A stretch of 34,144 nucleotides of DNA, taken from positions 1-34,144 of the IMG/VR virus record IMGVR_UViG_3300035698_022860. One strand, written 5' to 3'. The notes beneath the pieces are model-generated. The model worked only from the letters and a program-made list of their open reading frames with translations, made no database searches and was not told the origin of the DNA. Both the position numbers and the translations under genes were made by a program. The DNA comes from a virus. Position 1 is the stretch's first letter, and each line of letters begins with the position of its first letter. Of the stretch, positions 16,911 to 24,298 are shown in pieces.

Positions 16911-18260
16911 ATGGCACAATGGTCAGACAACGCAAAGATAATACTTGAAAAAAGGTATTTATTAAAAGATAAAAAAGGTAATTTAACTGAGACACCTGAT
17001 GAACTTTTAGTTAGAGTGGCACGACATATTTCTTCATCAGAAAAAGAGGAAGATAGAGAAAAATGGTTCACTCAATTTATGTCAATTTTAGATACTTTAG
17101 AATTTCTGCCAAATAGTCCAACCTTAATGAACTCTGGCAAACCAAATGGACAGCTTGCAGCATGTCTTTCAGGTGATACTATAGTTAGGACTTTGGAAGG
17201 AGATTTCACAATCAAAGATTTGTCTGAAAAATATAAAGACAAACAGAATGAAAGATTTGACGTTTATTCAGCATCAGGAGTAAATTCTTTGGAGATTGGC
17301 AAGGCATTCGCTCCTAGAAAAACTAGATCAAATGCAGATGTTTTTAAAGTTACTTTTGATGACGGTAGTTTTGTAAAATCTACAGAAGAACATCTTTTCA
17401 TGACTAGAAATGCGCAATATAAACGGTTAGATGAATTAAAAATTGGTGATTCAATGATGCCTTTTAATTATGATTATAACCATGGGTATCGAGTAGTATT
17501 TTCTAGCATCAGTGGAATGCCTATGACTGCACATAAATTCGTGTATGGTAAAAATACTGGCCAATATAAAATGTACTCAAATGTACTACACCATATAGAT
17601 TTCAACAAAAATAATAACAATTTTACTAATTTAAAGTTGATGGATAAACTTGAGCACTTTTTGTATCATTCACAAAATTTCAGTGGTGACAACAATCCTA
17701 TGAGAAGATTTCCTGAATTGTGTGAAATGCCCAGAAAAGAAAGAATCTTTAACCACAAAGTAGTTTCTGTAGAGTATTTTGGGAAAGAAGATGTGTATGA
17801 TTTGTCAGTGGAAAAATACCATAATTTTGCAGCTAATAATGTTTTTGTTCATAATTGTTTTGTTTTAGATATTCAAGATGATTTAGCAAATATATTTGAA
17901 ATTGTGAAGCAATGTGCTCTTATACATAAAAGCGGAGGTGGTTGTTTTAAAGATGGAACTGAAGTTATAACTAAAAGTGGAGTTAAAAACATAAAAGAAT
18001 GTTTTACAAAAGAATCTGTCTTGTGTTATAATACAAATGAGAATAAATTTGAATGGGGTTTTGTTACGGAAGTTTTTAAAACTGATGTAATTAAGAAAAA
18101 GAAAGTGGAAATAGAATTTGAAAATGGGGAGAAAATAATTTGTACAGAAGATCACCCATTTTTAGTAAATTTTAATGGAATAGAAAAATGGGTCAATGCT
18201 TCAAAATTAACCTCAGAAATGGACATTGTAAATTATGAAAGTTTTAAACAATCAAAGTAA
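16911..18260 (+). CDS. Class II ribonucleotide reductase, fragment 1 (with intein 1 and N-half of split intein 2)
   Basis: 449-residue precursor. Extein residues 1-84 and 316-344 are the N-terminal part of an adenosylcobalamin-type reductase (LEFLPNSPTLMNSG, QLAA-CFVLDIQDD, IHKSGGG). The first redox cysteine, equivalent to E. coli Cys225, is the +1 residue of intein 1. The chain ends inside an intein that has only its N-terminal 105 residues, so this fragment is expected to join fragment 2 by protein trans-splicing. AGGAGG precedes the ATG at 16911. It has no ATP-cone. The reductase makes dNTP precursors from ribonucleotides. The gene stops at 18260 in TAA. Confidence 0.92.
   Translation: MAQWSDNAKIILEKRYLLKDKKGNLTETPDELLVRVARHISSSEKEEDREKWFTQFMSILDTLEFLPNSPTLMNSGKPNGQLAACLSGDTIVRTLEGDFTIKDLSEKYKDKQNERFDVYSASGVNSLEIGKAFAPRKTRSNADVFKVTFDDGSFVKSTEEHLFMTRNAQYKRLDELKIGDSMMPFNYDYNHGYRVVFSSISGMPMTAHKFVYGKNTGQYKMYSNVLHHIDFNKNNNNFTNLKLMDKLEHFLYHSQNFSGDNNPMRRFPELCEMPRKERIFNHKVVSVEYFGKEDVYDLSVEKYHNFAANNVFVHNCFVLDIQDDLANIFEIVKQCALIHKSGGGCFKDGTEVITKSGVKNIKECFTKESVLCYNTNENKFEWGFVTEVFKTDVIKKKKVEIEFENGEKIICTEDHPFLVNFNGIEKWVNASKLTSEMDIVNYESFKQSK
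17163..17855 (+). other. RNR intein 1 (231 aa, HNH insert)
   Basis: Residues 85-315 of fragment 1, starting CLSGDTIV and ending VFVHN before Cys. Block B is STEEHLFM. An HNH-type homing endonuclease core is embedded (VLHHIDFNKNNNNFTNL), followed by DNNPMRRFPE, a short module also found in intein 3. The intein interrupts QLAA/CFVL, so its +1 cysteine is the redox cysteine of the enzyme. Boundaries follow from clean rejoining of the extein. Confidence 0.9.
17943..18260 (+). other. Split intein 2, N-terminal half (105 aa)
   Basis: Begins CFKDGTEVIT right after IHKSGGG and ends at the TAA. Block A, a block B (TEDHPFL with its histidine) and the end of the N-terminal splicing domain are present; blocks F and G are missing and appear 1.1 kb downstream. 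The length is close to known naturally split N-inteins. The last 26 bases overlap a homing endonuclease gene. Confidence 0.9.
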
Positions 18261-19356
18261 ATATACCTGTAAAATATGCGGAAATATTTATTCAAATAAT
18301 ATTTTTACTAAACATTTAAAAAAATACCATAATATTCCATCAATGATAGAATATGCTTTTTATCATGATAAGAATTTAATTAATGCAAAAATTTGTAAAA
18401 TTTGTGGTAAAAAAAGAGATTTAAAAAGTTTATTAGACCATCCTAATTCATCTACATGTAGCAAAGAATGTGATTACAAAAATAAAATATTGATAACTAA
18501 AAAAAATAATGGTGAAGATTTTTTAAGAAAAAGAGCTTTAAAAGCCTCTTCCTCTAGAGATCCTAAAGCTTGTTCTAAAGCCCAAATAAATTATTGGATA
18601 AAAAAAGGATTTTCTAATGAAGAAGCAATCAATAAAGTATCTGAATTTAATAGAAAAGCTTCAAAAAGATGCATAGAATACTATTTTGGTAAAGGATATA
18701 ATGAAATAGAAGCTAAAAATGAAGTACTTAAATACCAAAAAGAATCAAGCCCTAGATGCAAAGAATATTGGGTAAAAAGAAATTGTACAGAAAAAGAAGC
18801 TTTAGAAAATATTAGTAATTTTGCTTCAGTGTGTAAAATAGAAAATTTTATTTCTAAATATGGTTTATTAGAAGGTGTTCTTAGATATAACAAATATATA
18901 GTTTCAATTAAAGATTCTAATTGTTTTACTATTAATGGTTGGACTAAAAAAGGATATACAATTGAACAAGCAATAGATAAAGTTAAATCAATAGAAAAGA
19001 AAGCTCATTCTAATATAAGAAAACTAAGAATATTTGAAAGAAGTTTAATCCCAGTATTATCTAGTTTAAATATAAAATATGAATCAAGCAAAATAATAAA
19101 AATCAATAAACAATATAAGGGAGCCAATAAATACTATTTATGTTTAGATTATTTTATATCAAAATATAATTTGAATATTGAGATGGATGGGTATTTTTGG
19201 CATAAGGATAATGGAGAAGAAGACAAATACAGAGATGATTATTTAAAATTATTGGGCTATACTATAATTAGAATTAAAGAAAATGAATGGATTAATTTAA
19301 CTGAAGATGAAAAGAAATCTATTATCAGGAGAAAAATATGCGAATTAAGTCAGTAA
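18235..19356 (+). CDS. Free-standing Vsr-like homing endonuclease inside split intein 2
   Basis: 373 residues. The N-terminus has a C2H2-like finger (CKICG ... HLKKYH) and a second CKICG knuckle. Four tandem repeats of about 30 residues follow, with the pattern KKGFSNEEAINKVSEF, GKGYNEIEAKNEV, KRNCTEKEALENI and KKGYTIEQAIDKV, probably DNA-reading modules. The C-terminus has the EDxHD-type Vsr-like nuclease core LNIEMDGYFWHKD, then LLGYTIIRIKENEW, as in I-Bth0305I. Its ends overlap the N-half (26 bases) and C-half (19 bases) of the intein, so it fills the break exactly. No good ribosome binding site is visible; coupling to the upstream stop is likely. Confidence 0.85.
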   Translation: MKVLNNQSKYTCKICGNIYSNNIFTKHLKKYHNIPSMIEYAFYHDKNLINAKICKICGKKRDLKSLLDHPNSSTCSKECDYKNKILITKKNNGEDFLRKRALKASSSRDPKACSKAQINYWIKKGFSNEEAINKVSEFNRKASKRCIEYYFGKGYNEIEAKNEVLKYQKESSPRCKEYWVKRNCTEKEALENISNFASVCKIENFISKYGLLEGVLRYNKYIVSIKDSNCFTINGWTKKGYTIEQAIDKVKSIEKKAHSNIRKLRIFERSLIPVLSSLNIKYESSKIIKINKQYKGANKYYLCLDYFISKYNLNIEMDGYFWHKDNGEEDKYRDDYLKLLGYTIIRIKENEWINLTEDEKKSIIRRKICELSQ

Positions 19357-19448
19357 ATCCTATTGAAGTTGAAGATAAATATTTTTATGATTTAAATGTT
19401 TACCCTAATAATAATTATGTTTTAAATAATGGAAATGTAGTGCATAAT
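19338..19448 (+). other. Split intein 2, C-terminal half (37 aa)
   Basis: From the ATG to VVHN at residue 37, followed by Thr as +1 residue. Block F (YFYDLNVYPNNNYVL) and block G (GNVVHN) are present. With the N-half at 17943-18260 it completes a Hint domain, and ligation would give HKSGGG-TGIIFSK, the expected reductase sequence. Confidence 0.9.
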
Positions 19449-21047
19449 ACTGGAATTATATTTTCTAAGATTAGGCCTACTGATAGCATTGTTGAAAGTA
19501 CTTGTGGAGTTTCCAGCGGTCCTGTATCATTTATGAGGTTATTTGATGTTGCAACAGATGTTGTTAAACAAGGCGGGACTCGTAGAGGTGCTAATTTAGG
19601 ACTTTTACATGTTTCACATCCGGATATATATGAATTTATTAGATGTAAAAATGATTTAACTAGATTTAATAACTTTAACATTTCTGTTGGAATAACAGAT
19701 AATTTCATGAAAGCAGTTAAGCAAGGAAATAGCTATCCTTTAAGACATCGAAAATCAACTGAAAAAAGATATATCAAAGCAAATGATTTATTTAATGAAA
19801 TATGCCATCAAGCTTGGGTAACAGGAGATCCTGGTTTAATATTTTTAGATACTATTGAGGACAGAAATCCAACCCCCTGGTTAGGTAAACTTGAAGGGGT
19901 AAATCCATGTGTTACAGGAGATACTTTGATAGCTGTAGCAGATGGTAGAAATGCAGTTTCTATTAAACAATTGACAGAAGAAGGAAAAGATGTTCCTGTA
20001 TATTCTAGAAAAGATAATGGAAAAATAACAGTTAGAAATATGAGAAATCCTAGAATTTCTGGATATCATCTTCCAATATATGCAATAGAAATAGAAAATG
20101 GAGAAATATTAAAAACTACCGGAAATCATAAATTTGTTTTATCTGATGGAATAGAAAAGGAAGCTAAAGATTTGATTAGTGGAGATTCTCTTTCTATAAT
20201 GAAGAAAACTAAAGCTAGATTTGATGAAGTGTTAAGTCATTCAAATAGTAAATCCCAAGAATATTATTGGGTAGAAGGAACTAACCAGCAAAAGATACTT
20301 GACCATCGTCTTATTGCTAACTTTAATTTTGGACCCATTGGTTATAAAAAAGTAGTTCATCATAAAGATAGAAATGGACTGAATAATTTTCCAACAAATC
20401 TAGAAGTTATGTTAAAAAAAGAACATGACATTCTTCATTCCAAAGATATGCTCGGTGAAAAAAATCCTATGAATAGATTTCCTGAGAAGAATTGGAGAAA
20501 TAATCCAGACTTACAACAAAAAATGAGAGAAAAGAATCATATTGGGGCAAAAAGAAGCCAAGAAACTTGTGAAAATATTTCTTTATCTTTAAGAGGAAGA
20601 ACTTTAAAGGAAAGAGGGCACAAAGAGAATTGCACTTGTTCATTTTGTAAACCTAATTTTGATGTTTTTATTAGAAATAGAGCTAATAATAAACTCCTTG
20701 AATGTCAATCTAAAACTGATTTATTTTGCTTTTTAGATAATAATACAGTTATGGTAAAGAAAATTTGTGAAGGTTGTGGTAAAGAATTTGTAAGAAAATG
20801 GTCCAAGAGAGAAGTTTCATATTGTAGTATATCATGCTGGGATAGAGTTTTAGCCAGTAAAAGAAAAGGAATTCCAAAGAAACAATTTATATATACTAAC
20901 CATAAAGTTATATCTGCAAAAGTTGATGGTTATGAAGATGTGTATAATGGAACTGTTGATGATTTTCATAATTATTTTATTGGAGGATTTGAAGAAGATA
21001 AGTCTACTGTTTTTGTGAATACTTTACAGTGTGGGGAAACACCTTAG
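19338..21047 (+). CDS. Class II ribonucleotide reductase, fragment 2 (C-half of split intein 2, intein 3)
   Basis: 569-residue precursor. Residues 1-37 are the C-terminal intein half; extein resumes at TGIIFSKIRPTDS (residue 38) and runs through GPVSFMRLFD and KQGGTRRGANLG to LEGVNP at 190. Intein 3 fills 191-564, then CGETP is followed by an in-frame TAG at 21045-21047. Rejoined, the active-site motif is NPCGE, which holds the thiyl-radical cysteine and its Asn and Glu partners. The open reading frame would otherwise continue unbroken into fragment 3, so the stop falls inside a conserved block. AGGAG lies about ten bases before the ATG. Confidence 0.9.
   Translation: MRIKSVNPIEVEDKYFYDLNVYPNNNYVLNNGNVVHNTGIIFSKIRPTDSIVESTCGVSSGPVSFMRLFDVATDVVKQGGTRRGANLGLLHVSHPDIYEFIRCKNDLTRFNNFNISVGITDNFMKAVKQGNSYPLRHRKSTEKRYIKANDLFNEICHQAWVTGDPGLIFLDTIEDRNPTPWLGKLEGVNPCVTGDTLIAVADGRNAVSIKQLTEEGKDVPVYSRKDNGKITVRNMRNPRISGYHLPIYAIEIENGEILKTTGNHKFVLSDGIEKEAKDLISGDSLSIMKKTKARFDEVLSHSNSKSQEYYWVEGTNQQKILDHRLIANFNFGPIGYKKVVHHKDRNGLNNFPTNLEVMLKKEHDILHSKDMLGEKNPMNRFPEKNWRNNPDLQQKMREKNHIGAKRSQETCENISLSLRGRTLKERGHKENCTCSFCKPNFDVFIRNRANNKLLECQSKTDLFCFLDNNTVMVKKICEGCGKEFVRKWSKREVSYCSISCWDRVLASKRKGIPKKQFIYTNHKVISAKVDGYEDVYNGTVDDFHNYFIGGFEEDKSTVFVNTLQCGETP
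19908..21029 (+). other. RNR intein 3 (374 aa, HNH insert, C-terminal Gln)
   Basis: Starts CVTGDTLIAV after NP and ends FVNTLQ before CGE. The block B-like TTGNHKFV is visible. The insert has an HNH core (VVHHKDRNGLNNFPTNLEVM), the EKNPMNRFPE module shared with intein 1, and two zinc knuckle pairs (CTCSFC; CEGCG ... CSISC). The last residue is Gln rather than Asn and the penultimate His is absent. Terminal Gln is documented for a few inteins, including the iridovirus RIR1 intein, and can still splice. Its +1 residue is the radical cysteine. Confidence 0.85.
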
Positions 21048-21092
21048 ATTCCAGGGGAATCTTGTAATTTAGGCTCAATTGATATTTCAAGA
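21045..21092 (+). other. In-frame TAG and untranslated-looking extein stretch with stem-loop
   Basis: TAG replaces the residue usually Leu in CGEQPL-type motifs. The next 15 codons, still in frame, encode IPGESCNLGSIDISR, which contains the second redox cysteine (E. coli Cys462 equivalent). A perfect 6-bp stem with a 3-base loop (GATTCC-AGG-GGAATC, 21047-21061) begins on the G of the TAG. The arrangement could mark readthrough, a recent nonsense mutation or a sequencing error; the sequence cannot decide. Confidence 0.8.
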
Positions 21093-21785
21093 ATGGTTCA
21101 AGCTAATGGTAAATTTAATTGGGATAGACTTGACGACGTAGTTTCTATCGCAGTTAGATTTTTAGATGACCTGATTGATGTTAACCATTTCCCAAATGTT
21201 AAAATTAAGAGAATTACTGAGAGAACTAGAAAGCTAGGTCTTGGAGTAATGGGTTTTGCTGATGCTTTAATTTTAATGGGTATTAAATATAATAGTGAAC
21301 AAGCCCAGAAATTTGCTAAGAGATTAATTATGAATATTAGAGAAAATGCTCATATAGTATCTCGTGACTTAGGTAAAGAAAAGGGTTTTGGTGAATTAAA
21401 ATCAATTAAACGACGTAATGCCACATTAACTGTGGTGGCTCCCACAGGATGCCAAACAAAAAATAATGTTATACAAACAAATTTGGGGAATAAGAGTATT
21501 GAACAAATATTGATTGAAAGTAATATTTATTATAAGGAAACAGAAAAAATAGGAAATAAGAAATGGTTTTCCATTCCTGATATAAAAGTAAAAACAAAAG
21601 ATGGAGAAGGTATTTCAAATAAGATATACTATAATGGACTTGCTTCTGTTAAGGAAATAACTTTTGAAGACGGAAATATATATGAATTTACTTATAATCA
21701 TCCATTACTTGTTAATAGGGATAATTCACAATTATGGGTTCCTGTTTCAGATTTAAAAATTGGAGATGATATTGTTAAATTTTAA
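21093..21785 (+). CDS. Class II ribonucleotide reductase, fragment 3 (with N-half of split intein 4)
   Basis: 230 residues if started at the ATG at 21093, which has no ribosome binding site; homology clearly begins earlier, at 21048, directly after the TAG. Extein residues 1-119 include RTRKLGLGVMGFADAL and NATLTVVAPTG. Residues 120-230 are the N-half of a second split intein. Starting at 21093 would remove the SCNLGS redox cysteine, so a working enzyme needs the TAG to be read through or an unusual ATT start at 21048. The fragment ends in TAA at 21785. Confidence 0.85.
   Translation: MVQANGKFNWDRLDDVVSIAVRFLDDLIDVNHFPNVKIKRITERTRKLGLGVMGFADALILMGIKYNSEQAQKFAKRLIMNIRENAHIVSRDLGKEKGFGELKSIKRRNATLTVVAPTGCQTKNNVIQTNLGNKSIEQILIESNIYYKETEKIGNKKWFSIPDIKVKTKDGEGISNKIYYNGLASVKEITFEDGNIYEFTYNHPLLVNRDNSQLWVPVSDLKIGDDIVKF
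21450..21785 (+). other. Split intein 4, N-terminal half (111 aa)
   Basis: Starts CQTKNNVIQT right after VVAPTG and ends at KIGDDIVKF. Block B is FTYNHPLLV with its histidine. Blocks F and G are absent here and are found at 22991. The extein has Gly at -1 and the partner half has Thr at +1, the same pair as in split intein 2. Confidence 0.9.
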
Positions 21786-21809
21786 ATTTATATAAAAATG
21801 TTATATAAT
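21781..21809 (+). promoter_or_regulatory. Promoter for the second homing endonuclease (TTTAAA-N17-TATAAT)
   Basis: TTTAAA at 21781-21786 and a perfect TATAAT at 21804-21809 are separated by 17 bases. The expected transcript starts near 21816, and GGAGG at 21835-21839 stands ten bases before the ATG at 21850. The promoter overlaps the end of the intein N-half, so the endonuclease can be expressed apart from the reductase. Confidence 0.55.
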
Positions 21810-21849
21810 TACTATACAAGTAATAGCAGTAAAAGGAGGAATTATTTGT

Positions 21850-23004
21850 ATGGTAGTTTGCAATGAATGTGGAAAGCAATATAAATTTTTAGTACGTCAT
21901 CTTAAAAGAGAACATAATTTATCATTGGAAGATTATGCAGAAAGATACAAGGAAGAATTATTTAATGAATTTGAAAATAAATATTATGATTATTTTTATT
22001 GTAAAATATGTGGAGCTAGATTCATGTTAGCTATGAAATATAATAAAATATCTTTAGAAAGATGTTCTAAATGTAAGGCAAATGGTACTAAGTCAAGATG
22101 GCAATCGATTTATGGAGAAGTTTTAGGAAATCAAAAATATTTAGCTTTTATTAAAGATACTAGATTTTCTAAGGCCAAAGCTATTGAAAAATATGGTTTA
22201 GAAAAAGGTACAATAAAAATAAATAATTGGCTTAGTAAAACTAATCAAAGTAAAGAAGGTTTTATACAAAGGTATGGAGTTGATAAAGGTGAAGAGTGTT
22301 ATAATTTATTTGTTGAAAAATCAAAACAAACATTAGAAAAATTTATTAAAAGGTATGGTTCTGATGGGAATGCTTTATATAAAGCATATTGTGATAATAA
22401 AACTAAAAAATTTAAAAGTAAATTAAATTATTACAAGTTATTTGGATTTTCTGAAGATGAAGCTATTAGTTTACGTTCCAAATACCAAAAATGGGTTTGT
22501 AGCAAAGAGAGATATATTTTAGAATATGGAGAGAAAAAAGGGATAGAGCTTTACAATATTTTAAGACAAAAACAGTTAGAAAATTATAATGGAAGCTCCT
22601 CAATTGAGAAAGATTGTTTTTTAGAATTAAAAGATATATTAAATTTAGATAATATAACAGTTTTCTTTGGAGATAAGCAATATTTTTGTTCTATAAAAGA
22701 TAATTTTTATTTTCTTGACTTTTATGATAAATGTTTTAATATTGCAATTGAATTTTATGGTGATTATTGGCACGCTAATCCAAGAATTTATAATGATTAT
22801 GATAAATTCCAAAGAGATGGTAACAAAGTGTTAGCTAAAGAAATTTGGGAAAAAGATAAAATAAGAGAAAGGAATATAATTGATAATTTGAAATGTAATT
22901 TTTTTATTATCTGGGAACGAGATTGGAGATATAATAAAGTATCAGTAATAAATAAGATAAAAGAAATTTATTTAAACAGAGGAGAATTAAATGAAAATAA
23001 CTAA
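21850..23004 (+). CDS. Free-standing Vsr-like homing endonuclease inside split intein 4
   Basis: 384 residues. The N-terminus has a C2H2-like finger (CNECG ... HLKREH) and two more cysteine pairs (CKICG, CSKC). The middle holds repeated blocks of the form RYGVDKGEECYNLF, RYGSDGNALYKAY and EYGEKKGIELYNIL, likely DNA-binding modules. The C-terminal nuclease core is FLDFYDKCFNIAIEFYGDYWHANP, cited here by its key residues Glu, Asp and His, followed by NFFIIWERDW; this is the EDxHD Vsr-like fold. It is a relative of the endonuclease at 18235 but with different repeats. GGAGG precedes the ATG, and its end overlaps the intein C-half by 14 bases. Confidence 0.87.
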   Translation: MVVCNECGKQYKFLVRHLKREHNLSLEDYAERYKEELFNEFENKYYDYFYCKICGARFMLAMKYNKISLERCSKCKANGTKSRWQSIYGEVLGNQKYLAFIKDTRFSKAKAIEKYGLEKGTIKINNWLSKTNQSKEGFIQRYGVDKGEECYNLFVEKSKQTLEKFIKRYGSDGNALYKAYCDNKTKKFKSKLNYYKLFGFSEDEAISLRSKYQKWVCSKERYILEYGEKKGIELYNILRQKQLENYNGSSSIEKDCFLELKDILNLDNITVFFGDKQYFCSIKDNFYFLDFYDKCFNIAIEFYGDYWHANPRIYNDYDKFQRDGNKVLAKEIWEKDKIRERNIIDNLKCNFFIIWERDWRYNKVSVINKIKEIYLNRGELNENN

Positions 23005-23095
23005 AATAAGAGATATGGGTGAAAAACAAACTTGGGATATAGAAGTATTACCTCAACATCATTATTTATTGTCTAATGGATGTGTATCACATAAT
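22991..23095 (+). other. Split intein 4, C-terminal half (35 aa)
   Basis: From the ATG to CVSHN at residue 35, followed by Thr. Block F (TWDIEVLPQHHYLL) and block G (SNGCVSHN) are clear. It pairs with the N-half at 21450-21785, with the endonuclease gene between them. Confidence 0.9.
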
Positions 23096-23500
23096 ACTTT
23101 ATCAATGTTAGCTGATTGTTCATCAGGCATAGAACCACTCTTTGCCAAGAAGTTTACTAAGACAGTTCTTGATGGAACCTTATTTGATTTGTCTAAGAAG
23201 TATGAAGATAGTAATGATGACTTATTGGTTACTGCTCATGACATATCAGTTTTTGACCATATTAAGATTCAGGCTGCCTTCCAGACATATACCGACGGAG
23301 CTGTATCAAAAACTATTAATTTGCCACATGATGCAACTGAGAATGAAGTACGTGATGCTTATATGTTTGCTTGGGAAACTGGATGTAAAGGAATTACAGT
23401 TTATAGAGATGGTTGCAGAGCAGGTGGCCCATTAGATGTTTCTAACATTATTGAGAATGGTGTTACAGAATGTTCAAATGGTCGATGTTCAGTATTATAG
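22991..23500 (+). CDS. Class II ribonucleotide reductase, fragment 4 (C-terminal part with C-half of split intein 4)
   Basis: 169 residues: 35 of intein, then 134 of reductase starting TLSMLADCSSGIEPLFA. ETGCKGITVYRDGCR is the C-terminal signature of class II enzymes, and the end CSNGRCSVL carries a C-x4-C pair expected to exchange electrons with the active site. Ligation to fragment 3 gives VVAPTG-TLSMLAD. GGAG at 22981-22984 supports the ATG. Together the exteins add up to about 540 residues, counting the TAG position. Confidence 0.92.
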   Translation: MKITKIRDMGEKQTWDIEVLPQHHYLLSNGCVSHNTLSMLADCSSGIEPLFAKKFTKTVLDGTLFDLSKKYEDSNDDLLVTAHDISVFDHIKIQAAFQTYTDGAVSKTINLPHDATENEVRDAYMFAWETGCKGITVYRDGCRAGGPLDVSNIIENGVTECSNGRCSVL

Positions 23501-23523
23501 AAAGTTAAGAAAGGTAGGATATT

Positions 23524-23856
23524 ATGGAAGAAATACTATGGGTAAAAACATATAATGAAAATCATAGAGTAGAAATAAATCAGTATGGTTGTGAAACTGA
23601 AAAAGATATGGACAATCTTGCTAATGAATTAAATGATTTTTTTAAAGAGCATAGAGATTGGGATCGTACTAATGCTGAAGTAAATTATGATGAAGTAAAA
23701 AGATGTATTCTTTGTGGAGAGGTTTATGAAACTATGTATGATCATAAACGAAAAGCATATGTTTGTGCAAATTGTGGAAAAGGGAAATTAGAATATTCAA
23801 TTAAAATATTAGCAGAAGCTGAAGAAAAACAAAAGAAGGAGAATAGACTTAGATGA
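23524..23856 (+). CDS. Hypothetical protein with a zinc ribbon
   Basis: 110 residues. Two knuckles, RCILCGEVYE and YVCANCGKG, are about 20 residues apart, a complete four-cysteine zinc ribbon, followed by a charged helix ending in EEKQKKENRLR. The N-terminal half is acidic and helical. Function unknown. The stop overlaps the next ATG (ATGA). Confidence 0.65.
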   Translation: MEEILWVKTYNENHRVEINQYGCETEKDMDNLANELNDFFKEHRDWDRTNAEVNYDEVKRCILCGEVYETMYDHKRKAYVCANCGKGKLEYSIKILAEAEEKQKKENRLR

Positions 23857-24260
23857 TAATTTATTGTTGTAATTATGAATGTGAGCACAATGAAAAGTTA
23901 AACAAACCAATTAATTTTGAGTTTAACTTAGGTTACAGATCAATGTGGAACAATGAAAATCCTTGTGAAGGTAAGTGTACTAAAAATTTCTGTGGATTTA
24001 CTTATGCTGAGCTTAAAGGAAATTCTGTAAAGCATAAAGCTTCTATTTGCTCACTTGGATCAATTGAAAAATGTGAAGCTGAAAATTGTTTATGGAATAA
24101 TAAGGGAAAATGTACACGAAAAGAACTTTTAGTGGATAAAATGATGATAAACGTTGGTTCTGATACAGAAGATATTTGGGTTTGTAAATGTAGAAGTGAC
24201 AAAAAGATTTCAGGTCATATGGATTGGAGTCGTCTTGCAGATAAAAAATATTTTTATTAA
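23853..24260 (+). CDS. Cysteine-rich protein with DUF1540-like motif
   Basis: 135 residues with many cysteines. An N-terminal CCNYECEHN set, a middle CEGKCTKNFCGF and a C-terminal CEAENCLWNNKGKCTRKEL are visible; the last resembles the DUF1540 pattern (Cys-rich, probable metal site). No signal peptide is seen, so it should be cytoplasmic. Function unknown. It is coupled to the previous zinc-ribbon gene. Confidence 0.6.
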   Translation: MIIYCCNYECEHNEKLNKPINFEFNLGYRSMWNNENPCEGKCTKNFCGFTYAELKGNSVKHKASICSLGSIEKCEAENCLWNNKGKCTRKELLVDKMMINVGSDTEDIWVCKCRSDKKISGHMDWSRLADKKYFY

Positions 24261-24261
24261 G

Positions 24262-24290
24262 TTTACTTTTATTCACCAATAGTATATAAT
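24262..24290 (+). promoter_or_regulatory. Promoter TTTACT-N17-TATAAT
   Basis: TTTACT at 24262-24267 and TATAAT at 24285-24290 are 17 bases apart, right after the TAA of the previous gene. The expected start near 24297 lies two bases before the ATG of the 51-residue gene at 24299, so that message would be leaderless. Confidence 0.5.
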
Positions 24291-24298
24291 AATAGTAT

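Noticed and set aside
18235-19356. Group I intron explaining the reductase interruption
   Set aside because: The flanking sequences encode intein blocks A, B, F and G right up to the extein junctions, so the interruption is at protein level.
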